Source: Vespa crabro
Lineage: Eukaryota; Arthropoda; Insecta; Hymenoptera; Vespidae
Assembly (NCBI RefSeq): GCF_910589235.1
Contig: NW_025813666.1
Location: 62,001 to 126,000 of the forward strand
Direction of reading: 5' to 3'
Length of the DNA: 64,000 nucleotides
Shown: positions 27,901-42,297 of the stretch, one piece after another
How positions within the stretch are numbered: position 1 is the stretch's first letter
Layout: each line of letters begins with the position of its first letter
Program-made: the position numbers and the translations under genes
Notes under the pieces: generated by a model
Told to the model about the DNA's origin: nothing
What the model saw: only the letters and a program-made list of their open reading frames with translations
Database searches by the model: none

Positions 27901-29350
27901 TCGAAAAACGAAAACTTGAAATCTCGTTCAATTTCAATGATTTTATATTCTATCGATGCAGAATAAAGAATATAACAAGAATATAACGTTTTTACTATGT
28001 TTAAATATGCGTTTTCATATGATAATTGTCGAAAAACGTAATCGACATACGCGAATTTCGGTATATGCGAAGATAAAATCGTGAAATCTTTAATAATACT
28101 TGTGCCACAGTTAGAAAAATGTTACCAATCGATTCAGAACATTGCATTTCATAAGATCAAACATCTATTTTATATTGGAATCAAAGTTTTTAACATTCTT
28201 TCATATCGTATATACGATTTTTCGCTCATATACGCGTATCGTCGAAAAACGAAAACTTGAAATCTCGTTCAATTTCAATGATTTTATATTCTATCGATGC
28301 AGAATAAAGAATATAACAAGAATATATCGTTTTTACTATGTTTAAATACGCGTTTTCATATGATAATTGTCGAAAAACGTAATCGACATACGCGAATTTC
28401 GGTATATGCGAAGATAAAATCGTGAAATCTTTAATAATACTTGTGCCACAGTTAGAAAAATGTTACCAATCGATTCAGAACATTGAATTTCATAAGATCA
28501 AACATCTATTTTATATTGGAATCAAAGTTTTTAACATTCTTTCATATCGTATATACGATTTTTCGCTCATATACGCGTATCGTCGAAAAACGAAAACTTG
28601 AAATCTCGTTCAATTTCAATGATTTTATATTCTATCGATGCAGAATAAAGAATATAACAAGAATATAACGTTTTTACTATGTTTAAATACGCGTTTTCAT
28701 ATGATAATTGTCGAAAAACGTAATCGACATACGCGAATTTCGGTATATGCGAAGATAAAATCGTGAAATCTTTAATAATACTTGTGCCACAGTTAGAAAA
28801 ATGTTACCAATCGATTCAGAACATTGCATTTCATAAGATCAAACATCTATTTTATATTGGAATCAAAGTTTTTAACATTCTTTCATATCGTATATACGAT
28901 TTTTCGCTCATATACGCGTATCGTCGAAAATCGAAAACTTGAAATCTCTTTCAATTTCAATGATTTTATATTCTATCGATGCAGAATAAAGAATATAACA
29001 AGAATATAACGTTTTTACTATGTTTAAATACGCGTTTTCATATGATAATTGTCGAAAAACGTAATCGACATACGCGAATTTCGGTATATGCGAAGATAAA
29101 ATCGTGAAATCTTTAATAATACTTGTGCCACAGTTAGAAAAATGTTACCAATCGATTCAGAACATTGCATTTCATAAGATCAAACATCTATTTTATATTG
29201 GAATCATAGTTTTTAACATTCTTTCATATCGTATATACGATTTTTCGCTCATATACGCGTATCGTCGAAAAACGAAAACTTGAAATCTCGTTCAATTTCA
29301 ATGATTTTATATTCTATCGATGCAGATTAAAGAATATAACAAGAATATAA
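24918..29350 (+). repeat. 13-unit higher-order repeat (4,433 bp), copy 1
   Basis: Every marker I checked recurs exactly 4,433 bp later: CGTCATCG (24,969), ACGTGTTTTTATAT (25,279), GAAAGCTCG (25,531), GAATTTAACG (25,592), AAATGATACC (25,731), ATAATATCG (26,368), CATGGCATT (26,777), GAAATATTTAA (27,060), CTTTGATATCG (27,176), TATGCGTTTTC (28,007), AATATATCG (28,321), CATTGAATTT (28,482), AAATCGAAAAC with CTCTTTCAA (28,928-28,952), AATCATAG (29,203) and CAGATTAAAG (29,324). Private differences are T in GTTTCCAATC (26,760) and G in AATGGTTTT (27,599). Confidence 0.95.
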
Positions 29351-32300
29351 CGTTTTTACTATGTTTAAATACGCGTTTTCATATGATAATTGTCGAAAAA
29401 CGTCATCGACATACGCGAATTTCGGTATATGCGAAGATAAAATCGTGAAATCTTTAATAATACTTGTGCCACAGTTAGAAAAATGTTACCAATCGATTCA
29501 GAACATTGCATTTCATAAGATCAAACATCTATTTTATATTGGAATCAAAGTTTTTAACATTCTTTCATATCGTATATACGATTTTTCGCTCATATACGCG
29601 TATCGTCGAAAAACGAAAACTTGAAATCTCGTTCAATTTCAATGATTTTATATTCTATCGATGCAGAATAAAGAATATAACAAGAATATAACGTTTTTAC
29701 TATGTTTAAATACGTGTTTTTATATGATAATTGTCGAAAAACGTAATCGACACACGCGAATTTCGGTATATGCGAAGATGAAATCGTGAAATCTTTAATA
29801 ATACTTGTGCCACAGTTAGAAAAATGTTACCAATCGATTCAGAACATTGCATTTCATAAGATCAAACATCTATTTTATATTGGAATCAAAGTTTTTAACA
29901 TTCTTTCATATCGTATATACGATTTTTCGCTCATATACGCGTATCGTCGAAAAACGAAAACTTGAAAGCTCGTTCAATTTCAATGATTTTATATTCTATC
30001 GATGCAGAATAAAGAATATAACAAGAATTTAACGTTTTTACTATGTTTAAATACGCGTTTTCATATGATAATTGTCGAAAAACGTAATCGACATACGCGA
30101 ATTTCGGTATATGCGAAGATAAAATCGTGAAATCTTTAATAATACTTGTGCCACAGTTAGAAAAATGATACCAATCGATTCAGAACATTGCATTTCATAA
30201 GATCAAACATCTATTTTATATTGGAATCAAAGTTTTTAACATTCTTTCATATCGTATATACGATTTTTCGCTCATATACGCGTATCGTCGAAAAACGAAA
30301 ACTTGAAATCTCGTTCAATTTCAATGATTTTATATTCTATCGATGCAGAATAAAGAATATAAAAAGAATATAACGTTTTTACTATGTTTAAATACGCGTT
30401 TTCATATGATAATTGTCGAAAAACGTAATCGACATACGCGAATTTCGGTATATGCGAAGATAAAATCGTGAAATCTTTAATAATACTTGTGCCACAGTTA
30501 GAAAAATGTTACCAATCGATTCAGAACATTGCATTTCATAAGATCAAACATCTATTTTATATTGGAATCAAAGTTTTTAACATTCTTTCATATCGTATAT
30601 ACGATTTTTCGCTCATATACGCGTATCGTCGAAAAACGAAAACTTGAAATCTCGTTCAATTTCAATGATTTTATATTCTATCGATGCAGAATAAAGAATA
30701 TAAAAAGAATATAACGTTTTTACTATGTTTAAATACGCGTTTTCATATGATAATTGTCGAAAAACGTAATCGACATACGCGAATTTCGGTATATGCGAAG
30801 ATAATATCGTGAAATCTTTAATAATACTTGTGCCACAGTTAGAAAAATGTTACCAATCGATTCAGAACATTGCATTTCATAAGATCAAACATCTATTTTA
30901 TATTGGAATCAAAGTTTTTAACATTCTTTCATATCGTATATACGATTTTTCGCTCATATACGCGTATCGTCGAAAAACGAAAACTTGAAATCTCGTTCAA
31001 TTTCAATGATTTTATATTCTATCGATGCAGAATAAAGAATATAACAAGAATATAACGTTTTTACTATGTTTAAATACGCGTTTTCATATGATAATTGTCG
31101 AAAAACGTAATCGACATACGCGAATTTCGGTATATGCGAAGATAAAATCGTGAAATCTTTAATAATACTTGTGCCACAGTTAGAAAAATGTTACCAATCG
31201 ATTCAGAACATGGCATTTCATAAGATCAAACATCTATTTTATATTGGAATCAAAGTTTTTAACATTCTTTCATATCGTATATACGATTTTTCGCTCATAT
31301 ACGCGTATCGTCGAAAAACGAAAACTTGAAATCTCGTTCAATTTCAATGATTTTATATTCTATCGATGCAGAATAAAGAATATAACAAGAATATAACGTT
31401 TTTACTATGTTTAAATACGCGTTTTCATATGATAATTGTCGAAAAACGTAATCGACATACGCGAATTTCGGTATATGCGAAGATAAAATCGTGAAATATT
31501 TAATAATACTTGTGCCACAGTTAGAAAAATGTTACCAATCGATTCAGAACATTGCATTTCATAAGATCAAACATCTATTTTATATTGGAATCAAAGTTTT
31601 TAACATTCTTTGATATCGTATATACGATTTTTCGCTCATATACGCGTATCGTCGAAAAACGAAAACTTGAAATCTCGTTCAATTTCAATGATTTTATATT
31701 CTATCGATGCAGAATAAAGAATATAACAAGAATATAACGTTTTTACTATGTTTAAATACGCGTTTTCATATGATAATTGTCGAAAAACGTAATCGACATA
31801 CGCGAATTTCGGTATATGCGAAGATAAAATCGTGAAATCTTTAATAATACTTGTGCCACAGTTAGAAAAATGTTACCAATCGATTCAGAACATTGCATTT
31901 CATAAGATCAAACATCTATTTTATATTGGAATCAAAGTTTTTAACATTCTTTCATATCGTATATACGATTTTTCGCTCATATACGCGTATCGTCGAAAAA
32001 CGAAAACTTGAAATCTCGTTCAATTTCAATGATTTTATATTCTATCGATGCAGAATAAAGAATATAACAAGAATATAACGTTTTTACTATGTTTAAATAC
32101 GCGTTTTCATATGATAATTGTCGAAAAACGTAATCGACATACGCGAATTTCGGTATATGCGAAGATAAAATCGTGAAATCTTTAATAATACTTGTGCCAC
32201 AGTTAGAAAAATGTTACCAATCGATTCAGAACATTGCATTTCATAAGATCAAACATCTATTTTATATTGGAATCAAAGTTTTTAACATTCTTTCATATCG

Positions 32301-33783
32301 TATATACGATTTTTCGCTCATATACGCGTATCGTCGAAAAACGAAAACTTGAAATCTCGTTCAATTTCAATGATTTTATATTCTATCGATGCAGAATAAA
32401 GAATATAACAAGAATATAACGTTTTTACTATGTTTAAATATGCGTTTTCATATGATAATTGTCGAAAAACGTAATCGACATACGCGAATTTCGGTATATG
32501 CGAAGATAAAATCGTGAAATCTTTAATAATACTTGTGCCACAGTTAGAAAAATGTTACCAATCGATTCAGAACATTGCATTTCATAAGATCAAACATCTA
32601 TTTTATATTGGAATCAAAGTTTTTAACATTCTTTCATATCGTATATACGATTTTTCGCTCATATACGCGTATCGTCGAAAAACGAAAACTTGAAATCTCG
32701 TTCAATTTCAATGATTTTATATTCTATCGATGCAGAATAAAGAATATAACAAGAATATATCGTTTTTACTATGTTTAAATACGCGTTTTCATATGATAAT
32801 TGTCGAAAAACGTAATCGACATACGCGAATTTCGGTATATGCGAAGATAAAATCGTGAAATCTTTAATAATACTTGTGCCACAGTTAGAAAAATGTTACC
32901 AATCGATTCAGAACATTGAATTTCATAAGATCAAACATCTATTTTATATTGGAATCAAAGTTTTTAACATTCTTTCATATCGTATATACGATTTTTCGCT
33001 CATATACGCGTATCGTCGAAAAACGAAAACTTGAAATCTCGTTCAATTTCAATGATTTTATATTCTATCGATGCAGAATAAAGAATATAACAAGAATATA
33101 ACGTTTTTACTATGTTTAAATACGCGTTTTCATATGATAATTGTCGAAAAACGTAATCGACATACGCGAATTTCGGTATATGCGAAGATAAAATCGTGAA
33201 ATCTTTAATAATACTTGTGCCACAGTTAGAAAAATGTTACCAATCGATTCAGAACATTGCATTTCATAAGATCAAACATCTATTTTATATTGGAATCAAA
33301 GTTTTTAACATTCTTTCATATCGTATATACGATTTTTCGCTCATATACGCGTATCGTCGAAAATCGAAAACTTGAAATCTCTTTCAATTTCAATGATTTT
33401 ATATTCTATCGATGCAGAATAAAGAATATAACAAGAATATAACGTTTTTACTATGTTTAAATACGCGTTTTCATATGATAATTGTCGAAAAACGTAATCG
33501 ACATACGCGAATTTCGGTATATGCGAAGATAAAATCGTGAAATCTTTAATAATACTTGTGCCACAGTTAGAAAAATGTTACCAATCGATTCAGAACATTG
33601 CATTTCATAAGATCAAACATCTATTTTATATTGGAATCATAGTTTTTAACATTCTTTCATATCGTATATACGATTTTTCGCTCATATACGCGTATCGTCG
33701 AAAAACGAAAACTTGAAATCTCGTTCAATTTCAATGATTTTATATTCTATCGATGCAGATTAAAGAATATAACAAGAATATAA
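29351..33783 (+). repeat. 13-unit higher-order repeat (4,433 bp), copy 2
   Basis: This is a directly adjacent copy of 24,918-29,350 with no length change. Its private differences are two AAAAAGAATA sites (30,363 and 30,704) where copy 1 has AACAAGAATA. I noticed only four differences in total, which puts identity near 99.9%, well above the similarity of neighbouring units to each other. The match ends at its last unit (33,443-33,783); after it the sequence continues into domain III and not into a third copy. Confidence 0.95.
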
Positions 33784-35488
33784 CGTTTTTACTATGTTTA
33801 AATACGCGTTTTCATATGATAATTTTCGAAAAACGTAATCGACATACGCGAATTTCGGTATATGCGAAGATAAAATCGTGAAATCTTTAATAATACTTGT
33901 GCCACAGTTAGAAAAATGTTACCAATCGATTCAGAACATTGCATTTCATAAGATCAAACATCTATTTTATATTGGAATCAAAGTTTTTAACATTCTTTCA
34001 TATCGTATATACGATTTTTCGCTCAAATACGCGTATCGTCGAAAAACGAAAACTTGAAATCTCGTTCAATTTCAATGATTTTATATTCTATCGATGCAGA
34101 ATAAAGAATATAACAAGAATTTAACGTTTTTACTATGTTTAATTACGCGTTTTCATATGATAATTGTCGAAAAACGTAATCGACATACGCGAATTTCGGT
34201 ATATGCGAAGATAAAATCGTGAAATCTTTAATAATACTTGTACCACAGTTAGAAAAATGTTACCAATCGATTCAGAACATTGCATTTCATAAGATCAAAC
34301 ATCTATTTTATATTGGAATCAAAGCTTTTAACATTCTTTCATATCGTATATACGATTTTTCGCTCATATACGCGTATCGTCGAAAAACGAAAACTTGAAA
34401 TCTCGTTCAATTTCAATGATTTTATATTCTATCGATGCAGAATAAAGAATATAACAAGAATATAACGTTTTTACTATGTTTAAATACGCGTTTTCATATG
34501 ATAATTGTCGAAAAACGTAATCGACATACGCGAATTTCGGTATATGCGAAGATAAAATCGTGAAATCTTTAATAATACTTGTGCCACAGTTAGAAAAATG
34601 TTACCAATCGATTCAGAACATTGCATTTCATAAGATCAAACATCTATTTTATATTGGAATCAAAGTTTTTAACATTCTTTCATATCGTATATACGATTTT
34701 TCGCTCATATACGCGTATCGTCGAAAAACGAAAACTTGAAATCTCGTTCAATTTCAATGATTTTATATTCTATCGATGCAGAATAAAGAATATAACAAGA
34801 ATATAACGTTTTTACTATGTTTAAATACGAGTTTTCATATGATAAGTGTCGAAAAACGTAATCGACATACGCGAATTTCGGTATATGCGAAGATAAAATC
34901 GTGAAATCTTTAATAATACTTGTGCCACAGTTAGAAAAATGTTACCAATCGATTCAGAACATTGCATTTCATAAGATCAAACATCTATTTTATATTGGAA
35001 TCAAAGTTTTTAACATTCTTTCATATCGTATATACGATTTTTCGCTCATATACGCGTATCGTCGAAAAACGAAAACTTGAAATCTCGTTCAATTTCAATG
35101 ATTTTATATTCTATCGATGCAGAATAAAGAATATAACAAGAATATAACGTTTTTACTATGTTTAAATAAGCGTTTTCATATGATAATTGTCGAAAAACGT
35201 AATCGACATACGCGAATTTCGGTATATGCGAAGATGAAATCGTGAAATCTTTAATAATACTTGTGCCACAGTTAGAAAAATGTTACCAATCGATTCAGAG
35301 CATTGCATTTCATAAGATCAAACATCTATTTTATATTGGAATCAAAGCTTTTAACATTCTTTCATATCGTATATACGATTTTTCGCTAATATACGCGTAT
35401 CGTCGAAAAACGAAAACTTGAAATCTCGTTCAATTTCAATGATTTTATATTCTATCGATGCAGAATAAAGAATATAACAAGAATATAA
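33443..35488 (+). repeat. Higher-order block delta, copy 1 (six units)
   Basis: The order is AATCATAG with CAGATTAAAG; ATAATTTTCG with GCTCAAATACG and GAATTTAACG; CTTGTACCAC; consensus; ACGAGTTTTC with GATAAGTGTCG; AATAAGCG with TCAGAGCATT, AAAGCTTTT and GCTAATAT. The first unit is also the last unit of the second 13-unit repeat, so this block spans the border between domains II and III. Confidence 0.8.
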
Positions 35489-35829
35489 CGTTTTTACTAT
35501 GTTTAAATACGCGTTTTCATATGATAATTGTCGAAAAACGTAATCGACATACGCGAATTTCGGTATATGCGAAGATAAAATCGTGAAATCTTTAATAATA
35601 CTTGTGCCACAGTTAGAAAAATGTTACCAATCGATTCAGAACATTGCATTTCATAAGATCAAACATCTATTTTATATTGGAATCAAAGTTTTTAACATTC
35701 TTTCATATCGTATATACGATTTTTCGCTCATATACGCGTATCGTCGAAAAACGAAAACTTGAAATCTCGTTCAATTTCAATGATTTTATATTCTATCGAT
35801 GCAGAATAAAGAATATAACAAGAATATAA

Positions 35830-36852
35830 CGTTTTTACTATGTTTAAATACGCGTTTTCATATGATAATTGTCGAAAAACGTAATCGACATACGCGAATT
35901 TCGGTATATGCGAAGATAAAATCGTGAAATCATTAATAATACTTGTGCCACAGTTAGAAAAATGTTACCAATCGATTCAGAACATTGCATTTCATAAGAT
36001 CAAACATCTATTTTATATTGGAATCAAAGTTTTCAACATTCTTTCATATCGTATATACGATTTTTCGCTCATATACGCGTATCGTCGAAAAACGAAAACT
36101 TGAAATCTCGTTCAATTTCAAAGATTTTATATTCTATCGATGCAGAATAAAGAATATAACAAGAATATAACGTTTTTACTATGTTTAAATACGCGTTTTC
36201 ATATGATAATTTTCGAAAAACGTAATCGACATACGCGAATTTCGGTATATGCGAAGATAAAATCGTGAAATCTTTAATAATACTTGTGCCACAGTTAGAA
36301 AAATGTTACCAATCGATTCAGAACATTGCATTTCATAAGATCAAACATCTATTTTATATTGGAATCAAAGTTTTTAACATTCTTTCATATCGTATATACG
36401 ATTTTTCGCTCATATACGCGTATCGTCGAAAAACGAAAACTTGAAATCTCGTTCAATTTCAATGATTTTATATTCTATCGATGCAGAATAAAGAATATAA
36501 CAAGAATATAACGTTTTTACTATGTTTAAATAAGCGTTTTCATATGATAATTGTCGAAAAACGTAATCGACATACGCGAATTTCGGTATATGCGAAGATA
36601 AAATCGTGAAATCTTTAATAATACTTGTGCCACAGTTAGAGAAATGATACCAATCGATTCAGAGCATTGCATTTCATAAGATCAAACATCTATTTTATAT
36701 TGAAATCAAAGTTTTTAACATTCTTTCATATCGTATATACGATTTTTCGCTAATATACGCGTATCGTCGAAAAACGAAAACTTGAAATCTCGTTCAATTT
36801 CAATGATTTTATATTCTATCGATGCAGAATAAAGAATATAACAAGAATATAA
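35830..36852 (+). repeat. Higher-order block zeta, copy 1 (three units)
   Basis: CATTAATAA with GTTTTCAAC, then ATAATTTTCG, then AATAAGCG with GAGAAATGATACC, AGAGCATT, TTGAAATC and GCTAATAT. This order is repeated at 37,535 and 39,911. TTTCAAAGATTT near 36,121 is private to this copy. Confidence 0.75.
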
Positions 36853-37534
36853 CGTTTTTACTATGTTTAAATACGCGTTTTCATATGATAATTGTCGAAA
36901 AACGTAATCGACATACGCGAATTTCGGTATATGCGAAGATAAAATCGTGAAATCTTTAATAATACTTGTGCCACAGTTAGAAAAATGTTACCAATCGATT
37001 CAGAGCATTGCATTTCATAAGATCAAACATCTATTTTATATTGGAATCAAAGCTTTTAACATTCTTTCATATCGTATATACGATTTTTCGCTAATATACG
37101 CGTATCGTCGAAAAACGAAAACTTGAAATCTCGTTCAATTTCAATGATTTTATATTCTATCGATGCAGAATAAAGAATATAACAAGAATATAACGTTTTT
37201 ACTATGTTTAAATACGCGTTTTCATATGATAATTGTCGAAAAACGTAATCGACATACGCGAATTTCGGTATATGCGAAGATAAAATCGTGAAATCTTTAA
37301 TAATACTTGTGCCACAGTTAGAAAAATGTTACCAATCGATTCAGAACATTGCATTTCATAAGATCAAACATCTATTTTATATTGGAATCAAAGTTTTTAA
37401 CATTCTTTCATATCGTATATACGATTTTTCGCTCATATACGCGTATCGTCGAAAAACGAAAACTTGAAATCTCGTTCAATTTCAATGATTTTATATTCTA
37501 TCGATGCAGAATAAAGAATATAACAAGAATATAA

Positions 37535-38898
37535 CGTTTTTACTATGTTTAAATACGCGTTTTCATATGATAATTGTCGAAAAACGTAATCGACATACGC
37601 GAATTTCGGTATATGCGAAGATAAAATCGTGAAATCATTAATAATACTTGTGCCACAGTTAGAAAAATGTTACCAATCGATTCAGAACATTGCATTTCAT
37701 AAGATCAAACATCTATTTTATATTGGAATCAAAGTTTTCAACATTCTTTCATATCGTATATACGATTTTTCGCTCATATACGCGTATCGTCGAAAAACGA
37801 AAACTTGAAATCTCGTTCAATTTCAATGATTTTATATTCTATCGATGCAGAATAAAGAATATAACAAGAATATAACGTTTTTACTATGTTTAAATACGCG
37901 TTTTCATATGATAATTTTCGAAAAACGTAATCGACATACGCGAATTTCGGTATATGCGAAGATAAAATCGTGAAATCTTTAATAATACTTGTGCCACAGT
38001 TAGAAAAATGTTACCAATCGATTCAGAACATTGCATTTCATAAGATCAAACATCTATTTTATATTGGAATCAAAGTTTTTAACATTCTTTCATATCGTAT
38101 ATACGATTTTTCGCTCATATACGCGTATCGTCGAAAAACGAAAACTTGAAATCTCGTTCAATTTCAATGATTTTATATTCTATCGATGCAGAATAAAGAA
38201 TATAACAAGAATTTAACGTTTTTACTATGTTTAAATACGAGTTTTCATATGATAATTGTCGAAAAACGTAATCGACATACGCGAATTTCGGTATATGCGA
38301 AGATAAAATCGTGAAATCTTTAATAATACTTGTGCCACAGTTAGAAAAATGTTACCAATCGATTCAGAACATTGCATTTCATAAGATCAAACATCTATTT
38401 TATATTGGAATCAAAGTTTTTAACATTCTTTCATATCGTATATACGATTTTTCGCTCATATACGCGTATCGTCGAAAAACGAAAACTTGAAATCTCGTTC
38501 AATTTCAATGATTTTATATTCTATCGATGCAGAATAAAGAATATAACAAGAATATAACGTTTTTACTATGTTTAAATAAGCGTTTTCATATGATAATTTT
38601 CGAAAAACGTAATCGACATACGCGAATTTCGGTATATGCGAAGATAAAATCGTGAAATCTTTAATAATACTTGTGCCACAGTTAGAGAAATGATACCAAT
38701 CGATTCAGAGCATTGCATTTCATAAGATCAAACATCTATTTTATATTGAAATCAAAGTTTTTAACATTCTTTCATATCGTATATACGATTTTTCGCTAAT
38801 ATACGCGTATCGTCGAAAAACGAAAACTTGAAATCTCGTTCAATTTCAATGATTTTATATTCTATCGATGCAGAATAAAGAATATAACAAGAATATAA
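37535..38898 (+). repeat. Higher-order block zeta, copy 2 (four units)
   Basis: It matches copy 1 at 1,705 bp (five units) for the CATTAATAA/GTTTTCAAC and ATAATTTTCG units. One extra ACGAGTTTTC unit (38,217-38,557) then precedes the GAGAAATGATACC unit. GAATTTAACG follows the ATAATTTTCG unit here and in copy 3 but not in copy 1. The GAGAAATGATACC unit here also has ATAATTTTCG at its start. Confidence 0.75.
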
Positions 38899-39580
38899 CG
38901 TTTTTACTATGTTTAAATACGCGTTTTCATATGATAATTGTCGAAAAACGTAATCGACATACGCGAATTTCGGTATATGCGAAGATAAAATCGTGAAATC
39001 TTTAATAATACTTGTGCCACAGTTAGAAAAATGTTACCAATCGATTCAGAACATTGCATTTCATAAGATCAAACATCTATTTTATATTGGAATCAAAGTT
39101 TTTAACATTCTTTCATATCGTATATACGATTTTTCGCTCATATACGCGTATCGTCGAAAAACGAAAACTTGAAATCTCGTTCAATTTCAATGATTTTATA
39201 TTCTATCGATGCAGAATAAAGAATATAACAAGAATATAACGTTTTTACTATGTTTAAATACGAGTTTTCATATGATAATTGTCGAAAAACGTAATCGACA
39301 TACGCGAATTTCGGTATATGCGAAGATAAAATCGTGAAATCTTTAATAATACTTGTGCCACAGTTAGAAAAATGTTACCAATCGATTCAGAGCATTGCAT
39401 TTCATAAGATCAAACATCTATTTTATATTGGAATCAAAGTTTTTAACATTCTTTCATATCGTATATACGATTTTTCGCTAATATACGCGTATCGTCGAAA
39501 AACGAAAACTTGAAATCTCGTTCAATTTCAATGATTTTATATTCTATCGATGCAGAATAAAGAATATAACAAGAATATAA

Positions 39581-39910
39581 CGTTTTTACTATGTTTAAAT
39601 ACGCGTTTTCATATGATAATTGTCGAAAAACGTAATCGACATACGCGAATTTCGGTATATGCGAAGATAAAATCGTGAAATCTTTAATAATACTTGTGCC
39701 ACAGTTAGAAAAATGTTACCAATCGATTCAGAACATTGCATTTCATAAGATCAAACATCTATTTTATATTGGAATCAAAGTTTTTAACATTCTTTCATAT
39801 CGTATATACGATTTTTCGCTCATATACGCGTATCGTCGAAAAACGAAAACTTGAAATCTCGTTCAATTTCAATGATTTTATATTCTATCGATGCAGAATA
39901 AAGAATATAA
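39581..39910 (+). repeat. Second short satellite unit, 330 bp (same 11-bp deletion)
   Basis: One AAGAATATAAC (39,901-39,911) stands where two are usual, the same change as in the unit ending at 10,596. The neighbouring marker units differ from those at 10.4 kb (no GTTTCCAATC, no GTTTTGAAC), so an independent origin by slippage is more likely than shared descent. Confidence 0.95.
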
Positions 39911-41274
39911 CGTTTTTACTATGTTTAAATACGCGTTTTCATATGATAATTGTCGAAAAACGTAATCGACATACGCGAATTTCGGTATATGCGAAGATAA
40001 AATCTTGAAATCATTAATAATACTTGTGCCACAGTTAGAAAAATGTTACCAATCGATTCAGAACATTGCATTTCATAAGATCAAACATCTATTTTATATT
40101 GGAATCAAAGTTTTTAACATTCTTTCATATCGTATATACGATTTTTCGCTGATATACGCGTATCGTCGAAAAACGAAAACTTGAAATCTCGTTCAATTTC
40201 AATGATTTTATATTCTATCGATGCAGAATAAAGAATATAACAAGAATATAACGTTTTTACTATGTTTAAATACGCGTTTTCATATGATAATTTTCGAAAA
40301 ACGTAATCGACATACGCGAATTTCGGTATATGCGAAGATAAAATCGTGAAATCTTTAATAATACTTGTGCCACAGTTAGAAAAATGTTACCAATCGATTC
40401 AGAACATTGCATTTCATAAGATCAAACATCTATTTTATATTGGAATCAAAGTTTTTAACATTCTTTCATATCGTATATACGATTTTTCGCTCATATACGC
40501 GTATCGTCGAAAAACGAAAACTTGAAATCTCGTTCAATTTCAATGATTTTATATTCTATCGATGCAGAATAAAGAATATAACAAGAATTTAACGTTTTTA
40601 CTATGTTTAAATACGAGTTTTCATATGATAATTGTCGAAAAACGTAATCGACATACGCGAATTTCGGTATATGCGAAGATAAAATCGTGAAATCTTTAAT
40701 AATACTTGTGCCACAGTTAGAAAAATGTTACCAATCGATTCAGAACATTGCATTTCATAAGATCAAACATCTATTTTATATTGGAATCAAAGTTTTTAAC
40801 ATTCTTTCATATCGTATATACGATTTTTCGCTCATATACGCGTATCGTCGAAAAACGAAAACTTGAAATCTCGTTCAATTTCAATGATTTTATATTCTAT
40901 CGATGCAGAATAAAGAATATAACAAGAATATAACGTTTTTACTATGTTTAAATAAGCGTTTTCATATGATAATTGTCGAAAAACGTAATCGACATACGCG
41001 AATTTCGGTATATGCGAAGATAAAATCGTGAAATCTTTAATAATAGTTGTGCCACAGTTAGAGAAATGATACCAATCGATTCAGAGCATTGCATTTCATA
41101 AGATCAAACATCTATTTTATATTGAAATCAAAGTTTTTAACATTCTTTCATATCGTATATACGATTTTTCGCTAATATACGCGTATCGTCGAAAAACGAA
41201 AACTTGAAATCTCGTTCAATTTCAATGATTTTATATTCTATCGATGCAGAATAAAGAATATAACAAGAATATAA
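39911..41274 (+). repeat. Higher-order block zeta, copy 3 (four units)
   Basis: The order is CATTAATAA, ATAATTTTCG with GAATTTAACG, ACGAGTTTTC, then AATAAGCG with GAGAAATGATACC, AGAGCATT, TTGAAATC and GCTAATAT, as in copy 2. Private changes are AAATCTTGAAATC and GCTGATATACG in its first unit and ATAGTTGTGCC in its last. It directly follows the second 11-bp deletion unit. Confidence 0.75.
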
Positions 41275-42297
41275 CGTTTTTACTATGTTTAAATACGCGT
41301 TTTCATATGATAATTGTCGAAAAACGTAATCGACATACGCGAATTTCGGTATATGCGAAGATAAAATCGTGAAATCTTTAATAATACTTGTGCCACAGTT
41401 AGAAAAATGTTACCAATCGATTCAGAACATTGCATTTCATAAGATCAAACATCTATTTTATATTGGAATCAAAGTTTTTAACATTCTTTCATATCGTATA
41501 TACGATTTTTCGCTCATATACGCGTATCGTCGAAAAACGAAAACTTGAAATCTCGTTCAATTTCAATGATTTTATATTCTATCGATGCAGAATAAAGAAT
41601 ATAACAAGAATATAACGTTTTTACTATGTTTAAATACGCGTTTTCATATGATAATTGTCGAAAAACGTAATCGACATACGCGAATTTCGGTATATGCGAA
41701 GATAAAATCGTGAAATCTTTAATAATACTTGTGCCACAGTTAGAAAAATGTTACCAATCGATTCAGAACATTGCATTTCATAAGATCAAACATCTATTTT
41801 ATATTGGAATCAAAGTTTTTAACATTCTTTCATATCGTATATACGATTTTTCGCTCATATACGCGTATCGTCGAAAAACGAAAACTTGAAATCTCGTTCA
41901 ATTTCAATGATTTTATATTCTATCGATGCAGAATAAAGAATATAACAAGAATATAACGTTTTTACTATGTTTAAATACGCGTTTTCATATGATAAGTGTC
42001 GAAAAACGTAATCGACATACGCGAATTTCGGTATATGCGAAGATAAAATCGTGAAATCTTTAATAATACTTGTGCCACAGTTAGAAAAATGTTACCAATC
42101 GATTCAGAACATTGCATTTCATAAGATCAAACTTCTATTTTATATTGGAATCAAAGTTTTTAACATTCTTTCATATCGTATATACGATTTTTCGCTCATA
42201 TACGCGTATCGTCGAAAAACGAAAACTTGAAATCTCGTTCAATTTCAATGATTTTATATTCTATCGATGCAGAATAAAGAATATAACAAGAATATAA
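40934..42297 (+). repeat. Higher-order block epsilon, copy 1 (four units)
   Basis: An AGAGCATT/TTGAAATC/GCTAATAT unit with AATGATACC, two consensus-like units, then a GATAAGTGTCG unit with CAAACTTCTATTTT. The series recurs 3,751 bp (11 units) downstream. Confidence 0.8.

Noticed and set aside
24918..33783. The 13-unit duplication as an assembly artefact
   Set aside because: Not rejected outright, but the two copies have private differences on both sides (26,760 and 27,599; 30,363 and 30,704), which argues against simple duplication of one read path.
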